DNA of 64,000 nt, taken from Kangiellaceae bacterium (GTDB lineage Bacteria; Pseudomonadota; Gammaproteobacteria; Enterobacterales; Kangiellaceae). Below the pieces are notes generated by a model. That model was not told the DNA's origin. It saw nothing but the letters and a program-made list of their open reading frames with translations, and made no database searches. Of the stretch, positions 27,761-37,862 are shown piece after piece. Made by a program: the position numbers and the translations under genes. The stretch covers positions 1 through 64,000 of the forward strand of contig JAPHTP010000115.1 in assembly GCA_026196875.1 (NCBI GenBank), given 5' to 3'. The stretch's first letter is position 1, and each line of letters begins with the position of its first letter.

Positions 27761-28564
27761 TTAACTTTGAAAGCTACTTTCGTTCAGTAGTTTTTTTAAT
27801 GCTCTGACTGCCGAATAATGATTCTTTCCTGATATTTCAATGTGTTTTAATTTTAGTCCGAGCGCGCCTAAGTAGGAAGCATATTCCTTACTTTGTGATT
27901 TAAATATTTCGGTTTCGTTAGATCCAACGGCAATCGTTAACTTGTTTGGTTGATAGATATTATTTGAAATTGGACTTAGGTATTTCACGTCTTCATCTTC
28001 GATATACAATGAGTCATTCAAATATGACTGTTGCAAAGGTAATAAATCATATATTCCACTGAGAAGGATCGCTTCTCTGATAATTAATTTTTCACTAGTT
28101 TTCCAATTAGGATCCATCAAGCTTGCAACTAAAAAAGCACCAACAGAGTGACCACACAAACACAGGTTGTCTTTATCACCATTCCAACGGTTAATATTTA
28201 AAGAAATCCACTCGAGGGCGTTTCGATTTTGTTCGATGATGTCCTTGATTTTAACCTTGGGGCATAAATCATAATTTAATAGTACAACGGTAAAGTGATT
28301 GGTGAGATGTCTAGCTAAAAAACTGTACTGGCGTTTATCGAGTGCGCGGAAATACCCACCGTGTATAAAAACGAATACCGGTGAGTTTGCATTCTTTGCA
28401 GGAAAAATATCGAGTTTTTGACCGGAAGTTTTACCGTACGCAATATCTAAATCACAATTTAGTGTCAATCGAGCCAAGAAGCTCTGGACTTCATTCAAAA
28501 CAGTTAACCATCTGGCAAAAGGATGGTGCCGTTTTAAGTTAAGTTGGTTGTTGATTTCTGTCAC
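27761..28564 (-). CDS. alpha/beta hydrolase, carboxylesterase / kynurenine-formamidase-like
   Basis: This cytoplasmic 267-residue hydrolase has the oxyanion motif HGGY at residues 68-71, the nucleophile elbow GHSVGA with Ser140 and a C-terminal His in GKNHYSAVRAL. The pattern is that of small arylformamidase or carboxylesterase enzymes. No signal peptide is present. The start lies 3 bases after the stop of the upstream LysR gene, so the two are one transcript and probably one function, but the substrate is not evident. Confidence 0.85.
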   Translation of the reverse strand: MTEINNQLNLKRHHPFARWLTVLNEVQSFLARLTLNCDLDIAYGKTSGQKLDIFPAKNANSPVFVFIHGGYFRALDKRQYSFLARHLTNHFTVVLLNYDLCPKVKIKDIIEQNRNALEWISLNINRWNGDKDNLCLCGHSVGAFLVASLMDPNWKTSEKLIIREAILLSGIYDLLPLQQSYLNDSLYIEDEDVKYLSPISNNIYQPNKLTIAVGSNETEIFKSQSKEYASYLGALGLKLKHIEISGKNHYSAVRALKKLLNESSFQS

Positions 28565-28567
28565 AGG

Positions 28568-29482
28568 TTAAAATCCCATTTCTTGCATTTGTTCTTTTAT
28601 GGCTTCAATGCACAAGCTAACTATATGCGGACAATGACCCGAGTATGCGTGTAGTGCATACACTTTCACCGGAGGAGAGCTAAAGTCCGGTAGAACATCG
28701 ATTATTTGATCCGCTACAGGGGAAGATTTAACTACAAATTCAGGTAGCCAGGCTAAACCACATCCCGCTTCCATCAATTTAGTAACTGTTGGCAGCGAAT
28801 CGGCATTCCTTGAAGCGTGAAAAACTATTTCCTGCGTATTTTTTTTACCTTTCGAATAGAAGCTGTGCTTAATCGTTCGTCCCTGCCACTGGTTGGCTAT
28901 ATAATCACAACTATCACGAAAGCTGGAATCATCAATTAATCTTTGCTGTGTTATCTGGGCTAGTTCTACGTAATTTTGGTGTGCCCACAAAGCCTCTTGG
29001 AATTGACCCAGACGTCTTTGTTTGTAGCTACTATCCGGCATCTCTCCAACTCTGATCGCAAGATCAATCCCATCCTCTAATAAGTTTACCCTTGTATCGC
29101 TGATAAGCAGACGAGGCTGAATCCTGGGATATTGTTTCAATAGCTGACCAATCGCAGGAGCGAGCACTATGCTTGATAAAGCACTAGGCGCGCTGATTGT
29201 AATTGACCCCATAGCCAATTGCTGAGAATCTCGCGCATCATTCCAGGCTTGTTCGCTAAATTGATTGATTTTCTGACAGTGTCTGAAAAAGTCTCTACCT
29301 GCTGGCGTCAACACTTGCGAGCGAGTGGTTCTGTTAAGTAGCGATACTCCCAAAGACGTTTCGAGGTTTTTCAGTTGTTGGCTTACAACGGATTTTGAGA
29401 TCCCTAAATAATCTGCAGCTGCACTAATAGAACCGCTCTCTACCACCTGTAAAAACACCATCATATACCGAAGATTGTGCAT
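28568..29482 (-). CDS. LysR-family transcriptional regulator
   Basis: The 304-residue protein has the LysR helix-turn-helix in residues 1-60 (VVESGSISAAADYLGISKS then VVSQQLKNLETSLGVSLLNR) and a LysR substrate-binding domain behind it. It belongs to the large group resembling CrgA/AaeR-type regulators. It is co-directional with the hydrolase downstream and divergent from the SnoaL-like gene at 29609; either could be its target. Confidence 0.9.
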   Translation of the reverse strand: MHNLRYMMVFLQVVESGSISAAADYLGISKSVVSQQLKNLETSLGVSLLNRTTRSQVLTPAGRDFFRHCQKINQFSEQAWNDARDSQQLAMGSITISAPSALSSIVLAPAIGQLLKQYPRIQPRLLISDTRVNLLEDGIDLAIRVGEMPDSSYKQRRLGQFQEALWAHQNYVELAQITQQRLIDDSSFRDSCDYIANQWQGRTIKHSFYSKGKKNTQEIVFHASRNADSLPTVTKLMEAGCGLAWLPEFVVKSSPVADQIIDVLPDFSSPPVKVYALHAYSGHCPHIVSLCIEAIKEQMQEMGF

Positions 29483-29608
29483 AGTTTACTACTCTTTGAT
29501 TGCTTTATTGTTCTGTTATATCGAACATACTTTGTTATTTTAGTCTATTTATCTGCACAAATCTCCTGGCATAAACTAGTCAACAGTTAAACCTGAATGG
29601 AGAAAGCC

Positions 29609-29986
29609 ATGAATATTGAGCAAAATGAAAAACTAATTAATGCAGTACAGCAAGCGAGTAAACAGTGGAAAACCGCCTTTAATAGTGGGGATGCCCAGGG
29701 CTGCGCCGCTTGTTATGAGTCTGAAGCGACAATGCTTGCCGAGCCATTTGGCTCTTTTCACGGAACCAATGAGATACGATCATTTTGGCAGAAACTTATT
29801 GATGACGGATTCAGCAATGTTGAATATTTAAATCCCGAAATTCAAGTTATTGATGAGCATTCAGCCGAATTACGTTCGGGATGGAAAATGAATAATGCTA
29901 GCGGCGTTATCCATAAAGAAATTTGGGTTTTGCAACAAGATGGAAGTGCTAAATTGCGTGAAGACCATTTTGAAGCTATTGGATAA
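29609..29986 (+). CDS. SnoaL-like / DUF4440 domain protein
   Basis: The 125-residue protein looks like the NTF2-fold, DUF4440/SnoaL superfamily: W-K-T-A-F-N-S-G-D-A near residue 20, Y-E-S-E-A-T-M-L and a C-terminal W-V-L-Q-Q-D-G-S. These folds serve as small enzymes or ligand binders; function cannot be assigned. The ATG at 29609 is preferred over one 12 bases upstream because GGAGA precedes it properly. It is divergent from lysR. Confidence 0.8.
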   Translation: MNIEQNEKLINAVQQASKQWKTAFNSGDAQGCAACYESEATMLAEPFGSFHGTNEIRSFWQKLIDDGFSNVEYLNPEIQVIDEHSAELRSGWKMNNASGVIHKEIWVLQQDGSAKLREDHFEAIG

Positions 29987-29997
29987 GGAAAATAGAA

Positions 29998-30032
29998 CTA
30001 AAATCTCGATATATTTCGAGGTTTTAGTTTTT
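29998..30032. terminator. bidirectional terminator
   Basis: CTAAAATCTCGA (29998-30009) pairs with TCGAGGTTTTAG (30016-30027) with one wobble, then TTTTT. It lies between the convergent SnoaL-like and Lon-like genes. Confidence 0.8.
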
Positions 30033-30049
30033 AAACAATTTTCGCATAC

Positions 30050-32455
30050 TTAATGCCGAAAACGATTTTGTGTAGTAATACTCGCAAATTCCATTAACTT
30101 ACTAACGATTTTAAAGCCTAAGGTTTTTTGAGGGTATTCTCCGGAAACATTTGGGCTACCCATTTTCATCCCACTGATTATTTCTATGGCTTGGTCAACT
30201 TTATCTACCGCGTAAATATGAAATTGTTTTTGCTTAACGGCTTGGATAACTTCTTCCGAGAGCATCAAGTTGATTTGGTTGCTGGTTGGAACAATCACCC
30301 CTTGTTCACCAGTTAATCCTCTAGCTGCGCATAAACTGAAAAAGCCTTCTATTTTCTCGTTTACTCCTCCAATTTTCTGTACTTCCCCCAATTGACTAAC
30401 AGCACCGGTCATAGCGATTTGTTGATTGAGTGGTACGTCAACTAAAGCCGATAGAAGAGCGCAGAGTTCTGCTAAAGAAGCACTATCACCATCGATATAT
30501 CCATAAGATTGCTCTACTGCAATATGGGCTGAGATCGCAAGTGGAATTTTTTTGGCGAAGCGCCCGCTTAAAAAGCCAGCTAATAATAATACCCCCTTAG
30601 AGTGGACCGACTGTCCTAATTCAACTTCTCTTTCTATATCTACTACACCTCTTGTACCCGGATGAACTGAAGCGGTAATTCTTATCGGACAACCAAATCG
30701 AGTTTCACCCACTTGAATGATTGATAATCCATTGACCTGGCCGCAAGCAAAACCTTCAGTTTTGATGCAAGTATTACCTTCGAGAAAATCCTCCAATGTT
30801 TGATCACTTAGTCGTGCATTTCTGCGCTTCTTTGTTTCGAGTGCTTTTGTTATATGGCTATTGGTTATTTGCTTGCTTTGTCCTTTGATACACCAAAAGT
30901 TAGCTTCGGTTACTACTTCCATAATGAGATCAATATTGGCAGAAATTTTCTGTTGATGCTCAGCTAGACGACAAGCATATTCTGCGAGTCGCCCCACGGC
31001 TCTTGATGATAGTGGATTAAAGTTTAATTGCTGACATTTGTGATGCATTAGCTGAGTAAATTGTTTCAGATTTTCTTCTGAAGCATTAAGTTCATTATCA
31101 AAGTCGACGAGAACTTGAAAAAGTTCATCAAAATCCGGATCCATCTCAGACATCGCATAATAAACCTGGCGTGGTCCAAGCAAAATAATTTTGACATTTA
31201 TGGGGATGCTTTCAGGTTTAATACTCGATGGTAATCCCAGCACATTATCAAGTGTTGATTGTTCAATAGTAATTGATGATTGGCGCAACATTCGTTTCAA
31301 TGCATCCCAAGTTTGTTGGTTTTGCAAAACTTTTTCCATATCTGCGATCAGATATCCTCCATTGGCTCTGTGCAAAGAGCCTGGGACAATCTGCTGGAAG
31401 TCAGAATTGAAGCTTCCATGGTCCGGCAAATGATTTATCTGGCCAAATAAATTCGCATAGGTTGGATTCGGTTCTACAATTATTGGTGCGCCGGAACGTC
31501 CACCTGAACGTACAAATAAATTTGGTAAATAGCGATTTTCTAGAATCTTTCTTCGGCTAGGTAAGGTCTCGGCTGCGTTGCTTTCTTTTTCGTCGCCGGC
31601 TAATAATTCTTTGATGACTTTTGGAATATCTCGATTCATTTGTGCTAAGTACAAAAGCATGCCGGCATGGCCTTGATAGGCTTGTTGTAATTCATCAAAT
31701 AACGGTTTTAGTGATTGAGTAATTGTTTGATCAAACAATTGTCGAATTTGATCTTTCTGAGCTCTTTGCCATTTGGGAAGTTCAAGTAAAGCGTCGTTTA
31801 ATTGATCTTCAAAGTTATTCACATTTTGATGAAATTTTTCTCGCTCTTCACCTTTTAATTGCGCGAACTCCGATTCATCTGCTATTTCTCCGTCAATGAT
31901 CGGACTAAAAGTTATTGTGCCATCTTCTCGGTAAACTGCGATGCTTTGCTTGGCCGCTTGCTCTTCAATATTACCAACAGCATTGTCGTAGATCTCTTCA
32001 AATTTTCGGCTAATTGCGGTCTTCTTTTGCAAAAAGGATGGGTGTTCAAAAATGGCTGGGAAAGTAGCCAATAGTGCTTCGATAAATTCATCGAGATCAT
32101 CTCTGAATTTAGTTCCTTCTCCTGGAGGCAATCGAATACTATGAGGTTCCCTTGGGTCATCAAAGTTATTAACGTACAGCCAATCGGATGGAGAGTTCGC
32201 GCGAGTTGCAATGGGTTCCAGATAATCCAATACATACTCCAACCTCCCGATGCCGTTTTCTCCCGCAACGTAGAGGTTATACCCAGGGTGCTGGACACCA
32301 ATGCCAAACTCCAGTGCTTCAGTTGCCCTTAATTGCGGTAAAGTCTCGTATTTTTGTTGAGACTGAGCATTTTCGGTGGCAAGTAACCTTGATGATTTAA
32401 TCTGCCGAGTTAGCAGAGTAGAGGCCAGTCGCATTGATTTTGGACTTTTTGCCAT
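30050..32455 (-). CDS. Lon-like ATP-dependent protease (LonB / YcbZ type)
   Basis: The 801-residue protein is an AAA+ Lon-family protease without the Lon N-terminal substrate domain, close to E. coli YcbZ in layout. The N-terminal ATPase region has a degenerate P-loop (VAGENGIGRLEY) that lacks the usual GKT. The C-terminal protease domain keeps the catalytic dyad, Ser in DGDSASLAEL and Lys in GGVNEKIEGFF, with TGAVSQLGEVQ between them. A 12-base palindrome AAGCGATCGCTT overlaps the place of the ribosome site, and no clear Shine-Dalgarno sequence is seen. Confidence 0.92.
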   Translation of the reverse strand: MAKSPKSMRLASTLLTRQIKSSRLLATENAQSQQKYETLPQLRATEALEFGIGVQHPGYNLYVAGENGIGRLEYVLDYLEPIATRANSPSDWLYVNNFDDPREPHSIRLPPGEGTKFRDDLDEFIEALLATFPAIFEHPSFLQKKTAISRKFEEIYDNAVGNIEEQAAKQSIAVYREDGTITFSPIIDGEIADESEFAQLKGEEREKFHQNVNNFEDQLNDALLELPKWQRAQKDQIRQLFDQTITQSLKPLFDELQQAYQGHAGMLLYLAQMNRDIPKVIKELLAGDEKESNAAETLPSRRKILENRYLPNLFVRSGGRSGAPIIVEPNPTYANLFGQINHLPDHGSFNSDFQQIVPGSLHRANGGYLIADMEKVLQNQQTWDALKRMLRQSSITIEQSTLDNVLGLPSSIKPESIPINVKIILLGPRQVYYAMSEMDPDFDELFQVLVDFDNELNASEENLKQFTQLMHHKCQQLNFNPLSSRAVGRLAEYACRLAEHQQKISANIDLIMEVVTEANFWCIKGQSKQITNSHITKALETKKRRNARLSDQTLEDFLEGNTCIKTEGFACGQVNGLSIIQVGETRFGCPIRITASVHPGTRGVVDIEREVELGQSVHSKGVLLLAGFLSGRFAKKIPLAISAHIAVEQSYGYIDGDSASLAELCALLSALVDVPLNQQIAMTGAVSQLGEVQKIGGVNEKIEGFFSLCAARGLTGEQGVIVPTSNQINLMLSEEVIQAVKQKQFHIYAVDKVDQAIEIISGMKMGSPNVSGEYPQKTLGFKIVSKLMEFASITTQNRFRH

Positions 32456-32665
32456 AAGCGATCGCTTAAAGTCAGTTTAATTGTCTTGCTTTAAGTGTAG
32501 TCGGAACCTAACAAAATCCCACTTTGAAGTTTAGATAGATTTTATTAAGAGTTTAGGTAAAAGCAGAGATTCGGTTGATTATGGTGGTTTATAAGACCAT
32601 ATTAGTTGAAACTTTGGGGACGAGCTGCCCCTTATGCTATAAGAGGCAGCCTGAGTTGAAACCCG

Positions 32666-33334
32666 CTAAGAGTTAGCTATCTGCTGATGTACAGCATTTA
32701 CTAATGGAGGTGGTAATTGCAAGCCATTTGCGAGACGCTGAAGGTAGTCCCGGCCCTGCGGTAAGTCTTCATCAATAGCCAATAAAGAGGCTGTATATAC
32801 TTCCATGGCCAGTTCGGGCGTATTTGACTGACGGATCACTGTATCTAAACTCATTGGGTTGCTGATTTCGCTAAATACTAAGTTTTTGTCTTCACCAGAC
32901 AATCCTAAATCATCTGCTTTACTTAGAATATTCTGATATTCACTTGAATCGATGTGACCATCTGACATGGCCGCTGCGACCATGCATTTAAGAACAAAAA
33001 TGGATTGGCTTTGATCTGAGTTAGTGTCGTCCAAATTATGAAAAGCTTGCGCGCCTAGGTTATTCCAGTTTTGGCCAGGTTTTGCATTTGAAGTTGAGGG
33101 TGAGGTCGCGGTTGAAGTTGAGGGGTTCTGTTTAGAACCTGAATACTGTTGATAAGCCTTCCAAGCCATCACCCCAACAGCAGCAAGACCTCCGGCCTTT
33201 ACCAGTTTGGCCGCATTTTTGCGTCCTTTTTTACTGGTTAATGTACCGGACACTGCACCACCGGCAAGACCACCTAAAAATCCTTTGGCGGAACTATTGG
33301 ATGAAAGATTGTTTAATATTTTATTTAAGTCCAC
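32666..33334 (-). CDS. DUF533 / TerB-fold protein
   Basis: The 222-residue protein resembles the YebE/DUF533 family. Residues 1-65 are Gly- and Ala-rich with one hydrophobic span (LAAVGVMAWKAYQ), a Ser/Thr/Pro linker covers about 65-95, and the rest is a TerB-like helical domain with AMSDGHID and DEDLPQGRDYL motifs. YebE-type genes are envelope-stress linked in enterobacteria. It lies 29 bases after htpX, presumably in one operon, which supports a role in membrane protein quality control. Confidence 0.85.
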   Translation of the reverse strand: MDLNKILNNLSSNSSAKGFLGGLAGGAVSGTLTSKKGRKNAAKLVKAGGLAAVGVMAWKAYQQYSGSKQNPSTSTATSPSTSNAKPGQNWNNLGAQAFHNLDDTNSDQSQSIFVLKCMVAAAMSDGHIDSSEYQNILSKADDLGLSGEDKNLVFSEISNPMSLDTVIRQSNTPELAMEVYTASLLAIDEDLPQGRDYLQRLANGLQLPPPLVNAVHQQIANS

Positions 33335-33363
33335 TTTGTCATTCTCCTGACTATTTCAACTGT

Positions 33364-34230
33364 TTATTTTCTCAAAGCTGCTATGCGTTTATCTAAAGGC
33401 GGATGGCTCATAAATAATTCCGCCATTGAACGTTTACCGGAAATACCAAATGCTGTAAGGGTTCCGTCAAGCTCACTCTCCCGGTTGCCTTTTAGCCTTT
33501 CTAGCGCAGCAATCATTGCGCTATTTCCTTCAAGCTTGGCCGCTCCTTCATCTGCTCTGAATTCTCTTCGGCGAGAAAACCACATGACAATGATGCTTGC
33601 TAGAATACCAAATACGATTTCTAGCACAATGACCACTCCAAAGTAAGCAAATCCGCCAAGCCCGCCACTTTGGTTGTTGCCGCGTAAAGCATTATTGATG
33701 ATTCCCGCAACTACTCGCGCGAGAAAAATAACAAAGGTATTCACCACGCCTTGAATTAAGGTCAAAGTGACCATGTCTCCGTTGGCGATATGCGACATTT
33801 CATGCGCAAGTACGGCTTCAACTTCATTTCTATCCATTTGCTGCAACAAGCCGGTACTAACTGCAATAAGAGAATTGTTCTTGCTAGCCCCCGTCGCAAA
33901 TGCATTCATTTCGGGGGATTGGTAAACCGCGACTTCCGGTATTCCAACGCCGACTGTTTGAGCGTGTCGGGCGACAGTCTCCACCAGCCATCTTTCTGTA
34001 GCATTTGCCGGTTGGGCAATAACTTGGGCACCGACGGAGCGCTTAGCGATAGTCTTTGATAGCAATAGGGATATAAAAGCACCGCCAAACCCAAAAACTG
34101 CGGCGAATAACAGCAACCCGCCGTAGCTACCTTGCTGAATACCAAAAGCCGGTCCCAAGATACTAAGAACAATACTTAAAACAATGATTACAGCGATGTT
34201 AGTTCCAACAAATAGTAAGACTCTTTTCAT
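33364..34230 (-). CDS. htpX: membrane zinc protease HtpX
   Basis: HtpX is an inner-membrane M48 protease that degrades misfolded membrane proteins. The 288 residues equal the family length. Two N-terminal spans (about 5-25 and 35-55), the zinc motif HEMSH near residue 140, two further spans and the third ligand in [12 protein letters not shown] near residue 222 are visible. It is followed by the DUF533 gene. A CRP-like palindrome lies 180 bases upstream. Confidence 0.97.
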   Translation of the reverse strand: MKRVLLFVGTNIAVIIVLSIVLSILGPAFGIQQGSYGGLLLFAAVFGFGGAFISLLLSKTIAKRSVGAQVIAQPANATERWLVETVARHAQTVGVGIPEVAVYQSPEMNAFATGASKNNSLIAVSTGLLQQMDRNEVEAVLAHEMSHIANGDMVTLTLIQGVVNTFVIFLARVVAGIINNALRGNNQSGGLGGFAYFGVVIVLEIVFGILASIIVMWFSRRREFRADEGAAKLEGNSAMIAALERLKGNRESELDGTLTAFGISGKRSMAELFMSHPPLDKRIAALRK

Positions 34231-34726
34231 ATTACGATTCTTTCAATTGCAAGACATAGATAAGGTTTATATGGTTGGCTCTAACGTCTAATTCAAGTTT
34301 ATCTTCCGTCTGATATGTAACAAATCCTTTCCTAAATTGATTGGAGTTAGGCTGCATAAAGGGTAAAAAACACTCAATCAGAATCTCGCTTCGGTATTTG
34401 TAACGCGCTCAAAATGTGAGCTGGTTCACATATAGCTTTGAGGTATAAAGTGATCGGTGGACAGACCACGGACCTCGCTCCACTATCTTCTGACCTGAAA
34501 TGATTTTGATGATCGCTTCAGAAACTCGTGCTATTCGAGCTCTTAGGTAGTTATTCCTGAATTCCAGTCTGCAGGGAATAACAGAGTACTCGCTACGAAT
34601 TTCTATCTAAAAAATTTTTCAGCGTTTTTTACTGAGATAAGAACGGGAAGGCTCATCACGTAGAATTCTGTGGGGCAGAAATTGTGAGTTTTCCTTAAAT
34701 AACTAACGAGTAAGGAAGGCTATAAA
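34231..34726. other. divergent intergenic region htpX / lipase
   Basis: No gene is seen. The region holds a CRP-like palindrome (34412-34433), a TATAAA box at 34444-34449 and, further down, hairpins CTCG/CGAG near 34525 and GTTATTCC (34550-34557) with GGAATAAC (34575-34582). The latter would lie in a long 5' leader of the lipase message if transcription starts near the TATAAA box. Confidence 0.45.
34412..34433. promoter_or_regulatory. CRP-like binding site
   Basis: AAATGTGA-GCTGGT-TCACATAT contains the full TGTGA-N6-TCACA core with matching flanks, a very good fit to the CRP consensus of gammaproteobacteria. It lies 183 bases upstream of htpX and about 295 bases upstream of the lipase gene. 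A TATAAA box 11 bases downstream points toward the lipase. Confidence 0.65.
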
Positions 34727-36847
34727 ATGAACCAACTCAAAACCGATAGATGCTCGGTGCTACTAGGTGCGCTGAGCTTAATTATTTCTTCGACCTGCGC
34801 TAATGCCGCGCAATCCAAAGATAACTCCATTTTTACGAAACATACGATGGTTGCGCCACAAGATATGGCGGAACAGCATTTACAATCTCCTGATAAAACA
34901 GGAGTGCTAAGTCACTCGACCATGTTGCCTGTCACTTTAACTGGGTCATTATCTGCCAATAAAGGCAGTTTGAATTCAAGAGCGGATACAAAACAAGACT
35001 CGCTAGGTTTTAGTACGAGAGTTTTATTCGATGGAGCCGCAGACAGCCCAATGCTTCTGATTGGTCCTGAGTCGGATAAATGGCAATTACAAGTGTTAGA
35101 CGGCAACCATCAGAATATTTCTATCAATTCTCCTAAAGACAGCAATAATGTCTCAACCGGGTTAGTGAATATCGGAGGTCAAGAGTTTACTGGAAAGCAA
35201 TTTATCGTGAATTCACCGAGCGTTGGTGAATGGACCGTCAAGATTAAAGGCGGTTTGTCTGAGCAGAAAAATAGCTTAAAGTCCAAAGGCGCTCCTGATG
35301 CTTACCTAATGTTTAAGGGCGATCCAAATTACAAACTCTACAGCTACCGAGATAACAATTTTTCGACTCAGAATAGCCAAATTAATATCGTGGCTTATAT
35401 GATTGATTCGAAAAATTTAATAGGTAAACGTTCTCTAGCAACTAACCAACGGCCACTTAATTCAAATCTAAATAAACTTGTCGTTGGCGTGACTTCTCCA
35501 AGTGGAAAGCAGACTAAACTTAAGTTAAATGACCGCGGATTACATGGCGATAAGTTAGCAGGCGATGGTAAGTTTTCAGTATCTTTACCTTCAGATGAAA
35601 TTGGAGTTTATTCTTCTCGGTTATACGTAGAAGGTACACGGCCTGACGGGATCCGTTTCTCCCGATCGGTGAATGACCTATATGTGGTAGAGGCTATTTC
35701 CCACCAAGTGATCGGCAAAAAAGGGTTGATAGTTGCTGGCGAAAATTATGTAACTGATGTTCAGATCCCTGTTCAGCAGAATACTAGCGAAAAGCGAGTG
35801 TTTGTTAGTGGGGAGGTGTATGGTACCGACGCAAACGGAAAGCTTCAGCCAGCAGCCTGGGTTGGTGGCATTGCATCTACTCAATCGAGTTTAAATCTTA
35901 ACTCAGATTACCTTTCCTTGAGTTTTGACTCTCGTTGGTTATCGCGCAAAAAGCTATCTGCGCCGATAGGTATTAGAAATCTTCGCTTGCAAAGTGCTGA
36001 TACCAATGTACCCCTATTACAGATTGATTCTCTCAGTCTAATCGCTGACACGAAAACTCTGCGTCTACTTAATTCTGTGCAACAAAGTAGATTCATAAAA
36101 GCAGCAGCTAGCGATTCTCGGGAAGATATATCGAAAGATATGCTTACTGGCAAAGCTCCCTTGGCAAGTTTAAGCTCCATTAAAGCGACATCCAATCCGA
36201 AACTCTTACTTGTTCATGGTTATTGTTCAGGCGGTGCCTGGAACCCCGGTGAGTTTAGTAATTCGGTGGAGTTTAAAGACTACAAACAAAATCGTAGTCA
36301 TGATGAGTTTGCCAATCTGATTTTGAGTTTTGGTTCGCCTTATACTTCATATGGCATTGTTGGTCATAGCCAAGGCGGTGCAGCGGCATTGCATTTGTAC
36401 AGCCGCTACTGGAGCGGTTTAGACTATGCAACCGGTGGGCGACTTATTCAATCGGTTGGCACTCCCTATCAGGGCACAGCTTTAGCGGGGAATTTAGCGG
36501 CAATAGGTGACGTGTTCGGCGTCGGTTGCGGTACCAATACCGATTTAACTTATAGTGGCGCTGCTAACTGGCTATCAACTATTCCTAGCTGGGCTAGAGC
36601 TGAAGTAGACTACTATACAACATCCTTTAAAACTCGTTGGTGGGCTTACGACTATTGCCACTTAGGTACGGATTTGTTCCTCGACGATCCTGAAGATGGT
36701 ACTACCGAAAAATGGGCAGGACAGCTATCAGGTGCGAGTAATATGGGTCACAAAAAAGGGTGGTGTCATACTACCGGGATGCGCGATACAGCGCAGTACA
36801 AAGATACTAGTCGAAATGCTTCGATGAATTCACGGGCCGCAAGATAA
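34727..36847 (+). CDS. secreted lipase-like alpha/beta hydrolase, multidomain
   Basis: Residues 1-27 are a signal peptide. The N-terminal 450 residues look like beta-sandwich domains, including the stretch DRGLHGDKLAGDGKFS (about 270-285) typical of choice-of-anchor or calcium-binding repeats. The hydrolase domain (about 490-690) has LLVHGYCSGGAW and the nucleophile elbow GHSQGG with Ser548; the His in SNMGHKKGW is a candidate for the triad. GTPYQGTALAG matches lipase-class enzymes. GAGTAAGGAAGG upstream gives a good ribosome site. Likely an extracellular lipase or esterase; substrate unknown. Confidence 0.85.
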   Translation: MNQLKTDRCSVLLGALSLIISSTCANAAQSKDNSIFTKHTMVAPQDMAEQHLQSPDKTGVLSHSTMLPVTLTGSLSANKGSLNSRADTKQDSLGFSTRVLFDGAADSPMLLIGPESDKWQLQVLDGNHQNISINSPKDSNNVSTGLVNIGGQEFTGKQFIVNSPSVGEWTVKIKGGLSEQKNSLKSKGAPDAYLMFKGDPNYKLYSYRDNNFSTQNSQINIVAYMIDSKNLIGKRSLATNQRPLNSNLNKLVVGVTSPSGKQTKLKLNDRGLHGDKLAGDGKFSVSLPSDEIGVYSSRLYVEGTRPDGIRFSRSVNDLYVVEAISHQVIGKKGLIVAGENYVTDVQIPVQQNTSEKRVFVSGEVYGTDANGKLQPAAWVGGIASTQSSLNLNSDYLSLSFDSRWLSRKKLSAPIGIRNLRLQSADTNVPLLQIDSLSLIADTKTLRLLNSVQQSRFIKAAASDSREDISKDMLTGKAPLASLSSIKATSNPKLLLVHGYCSGGAWNPGEFSNSVEFKDYKQNRSHDEFANLILSFGSPYTSYGIVGHSQGGAAALHLYSRYWSGLDYATGGRLIQSVGTPYQGTALAGNLAAIGDVFGVGCGTNTDLTYSGAANWLSTIPSWARAEVDYYTTSFKTRWWAYDYCHLGTDLFLDDPEDGTTEKWAGQLSGASNMGHKKGWCHTTGMRDTAQYKDTSRNASMNSRAAR

Positions 36848-36855
36848 AGAGTGTT

Positions 36856-36885
36856 TCCGCCCTCTCCGTTTGAGGGGGCGGTTAG
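36856..36885. terminator. GC-rich hairpin between convergent genes
   Basis: CCGCCCTC (36856-36863) pairs with GAGGGGGCGG (36871-36880) with two bulged G residues. No T run follows on either strand, so termination is only likely from position between convergent genes. Confidence 0.4.
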
Positions 36886-36890
36886 TGTGT

Positions 36891-37679
36891 TTATTTCGCA
36901 GGGGCTTCGTCTCTTAAGAAAACCAAGTCATCTTCAGTACTTGATTTTTTATCAAAATAATAACCGCTTAAATTAAAGTCTTTTAACCCTTCTGGGTGGT
37001 CAATTTGATTTTGGATAATAAAACGGCTCATAAGGCCGCGGGCTTTTTTGGCAAAAAAGCTGATCATCTTATATTGCCCATTTTTTAAGTCTTTAAAATT
37101 GGCCGTAACAACTCGATAAGAAAGTTGTTTAGCCTTAACTGCTTTAAAGTACTCATTTGAGGCTAGGTTGACGAGGACAGGTTGCTCGTGCTTCTTGAGT
37201 TCCTTTTGTAAGTGAAGGTTTAATTGTTCTCCCCAAAAAGCATAAAGGTTTTTACCAACTATGTTTTCGAATTTAGTACCCATTTCTAGCCGATAAGGCT
37301 GGATTAAATCTAAAGGACGCAACACACCGTATAATCCCGACAAAATACGCAAGTGTTTTTGTGCGTATTGAAAGTCATCGCTAGAAAGAGTATCTGCGTC
37401 CAGACCAAGATAAACATCGCCGCGGAAAGCCAATAGCGCCTGACGAGCATTTTGCGGAGTAAAGGGAGTATTAAATTCCTGGAATCTGTCGTAGTTAAGA
37501 GCCGCCAATTTATCGCTCAGCTTCATCAGTGAAGCAATATCTTGGGGAGCCAGCTCTTTAAGTTCATCAATTAAAGTTTGTGACTGTTCTAGAAACTGAG
37601 GCTGTGATTTTCGTTTGGTTGCTAAAGGACCTTCGAAATCTAAACTTTTAGCTGGGGAAATAACTGTAAGCATGGACAT
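36891..37679 (-). CDS. yaaA: peroxide stress protein YaaA
   Basis: The 262-residue protein matches YaaA (DUF328/UPF0246), which lowers free iron and DNA damage under peroxide stress. Signature segments are the N-terminal [51 protein letters not shown] and the C-terminal [10 protein letters not shown]. Length fits the family (about 258). It is a single gene, convergent with the lipase gene. Confidence 0.96.
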   Translation of the reverse strand: MSMLTVISPAKSLDFEGPLATKRKSQPQFLEQSQTLIDELKELAPQDIASLMKLSDKLAALNYDRFQEFNTPFTPQNARQALLAFRGDVYLGLDADTLSSDDFQYAQKHLRILSGLYGVLRPLDLIQPYRLEMGTKFENIVGKNLYAFWGEQLNLHLQKELKKHEQPVLVNLASNEYFKAVKAKQLSYRVVTANFKDLKNGQYKMISFFAKKARGLMSRFIIQNQIDHPEGLKDFNLSGYYFDKKSSTEDDLVFLRDEAPAK

Positions 37680-37862
37680 TTTTGTGACAATTATAGAGAG
37701 GGCGAAAGCATATCAAATTGTAGGGATCCTTGGGTAACTTAAAATTGGTGAATAATAGGGCTTATAGGAAAAATCTATTAGATTCCTGGAATTCGGCTAG
37801 ATAATCGGTATGACTACTGTCATGATGCAAAACTACTTCCTGGATTTAGAGCTTTAATTGAT

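Noticed and set aside
32456-32467. Palindrome AAGCGATCGCTT next to the Lon-like gene start, like the cyanobacterial HIP1 core
   Set aside because: A second GCGATCGC occurs by chance inside leuD; there is no sign of iteration, and the organism is clearly not a cyanobacterium.
32624-32650. Imperfect 12-base-pair hairpin downstream of the DUF533 gene
   Set aside because: No T run on the minus strand and a mismatch in the stem, so a terminator call is not supported.
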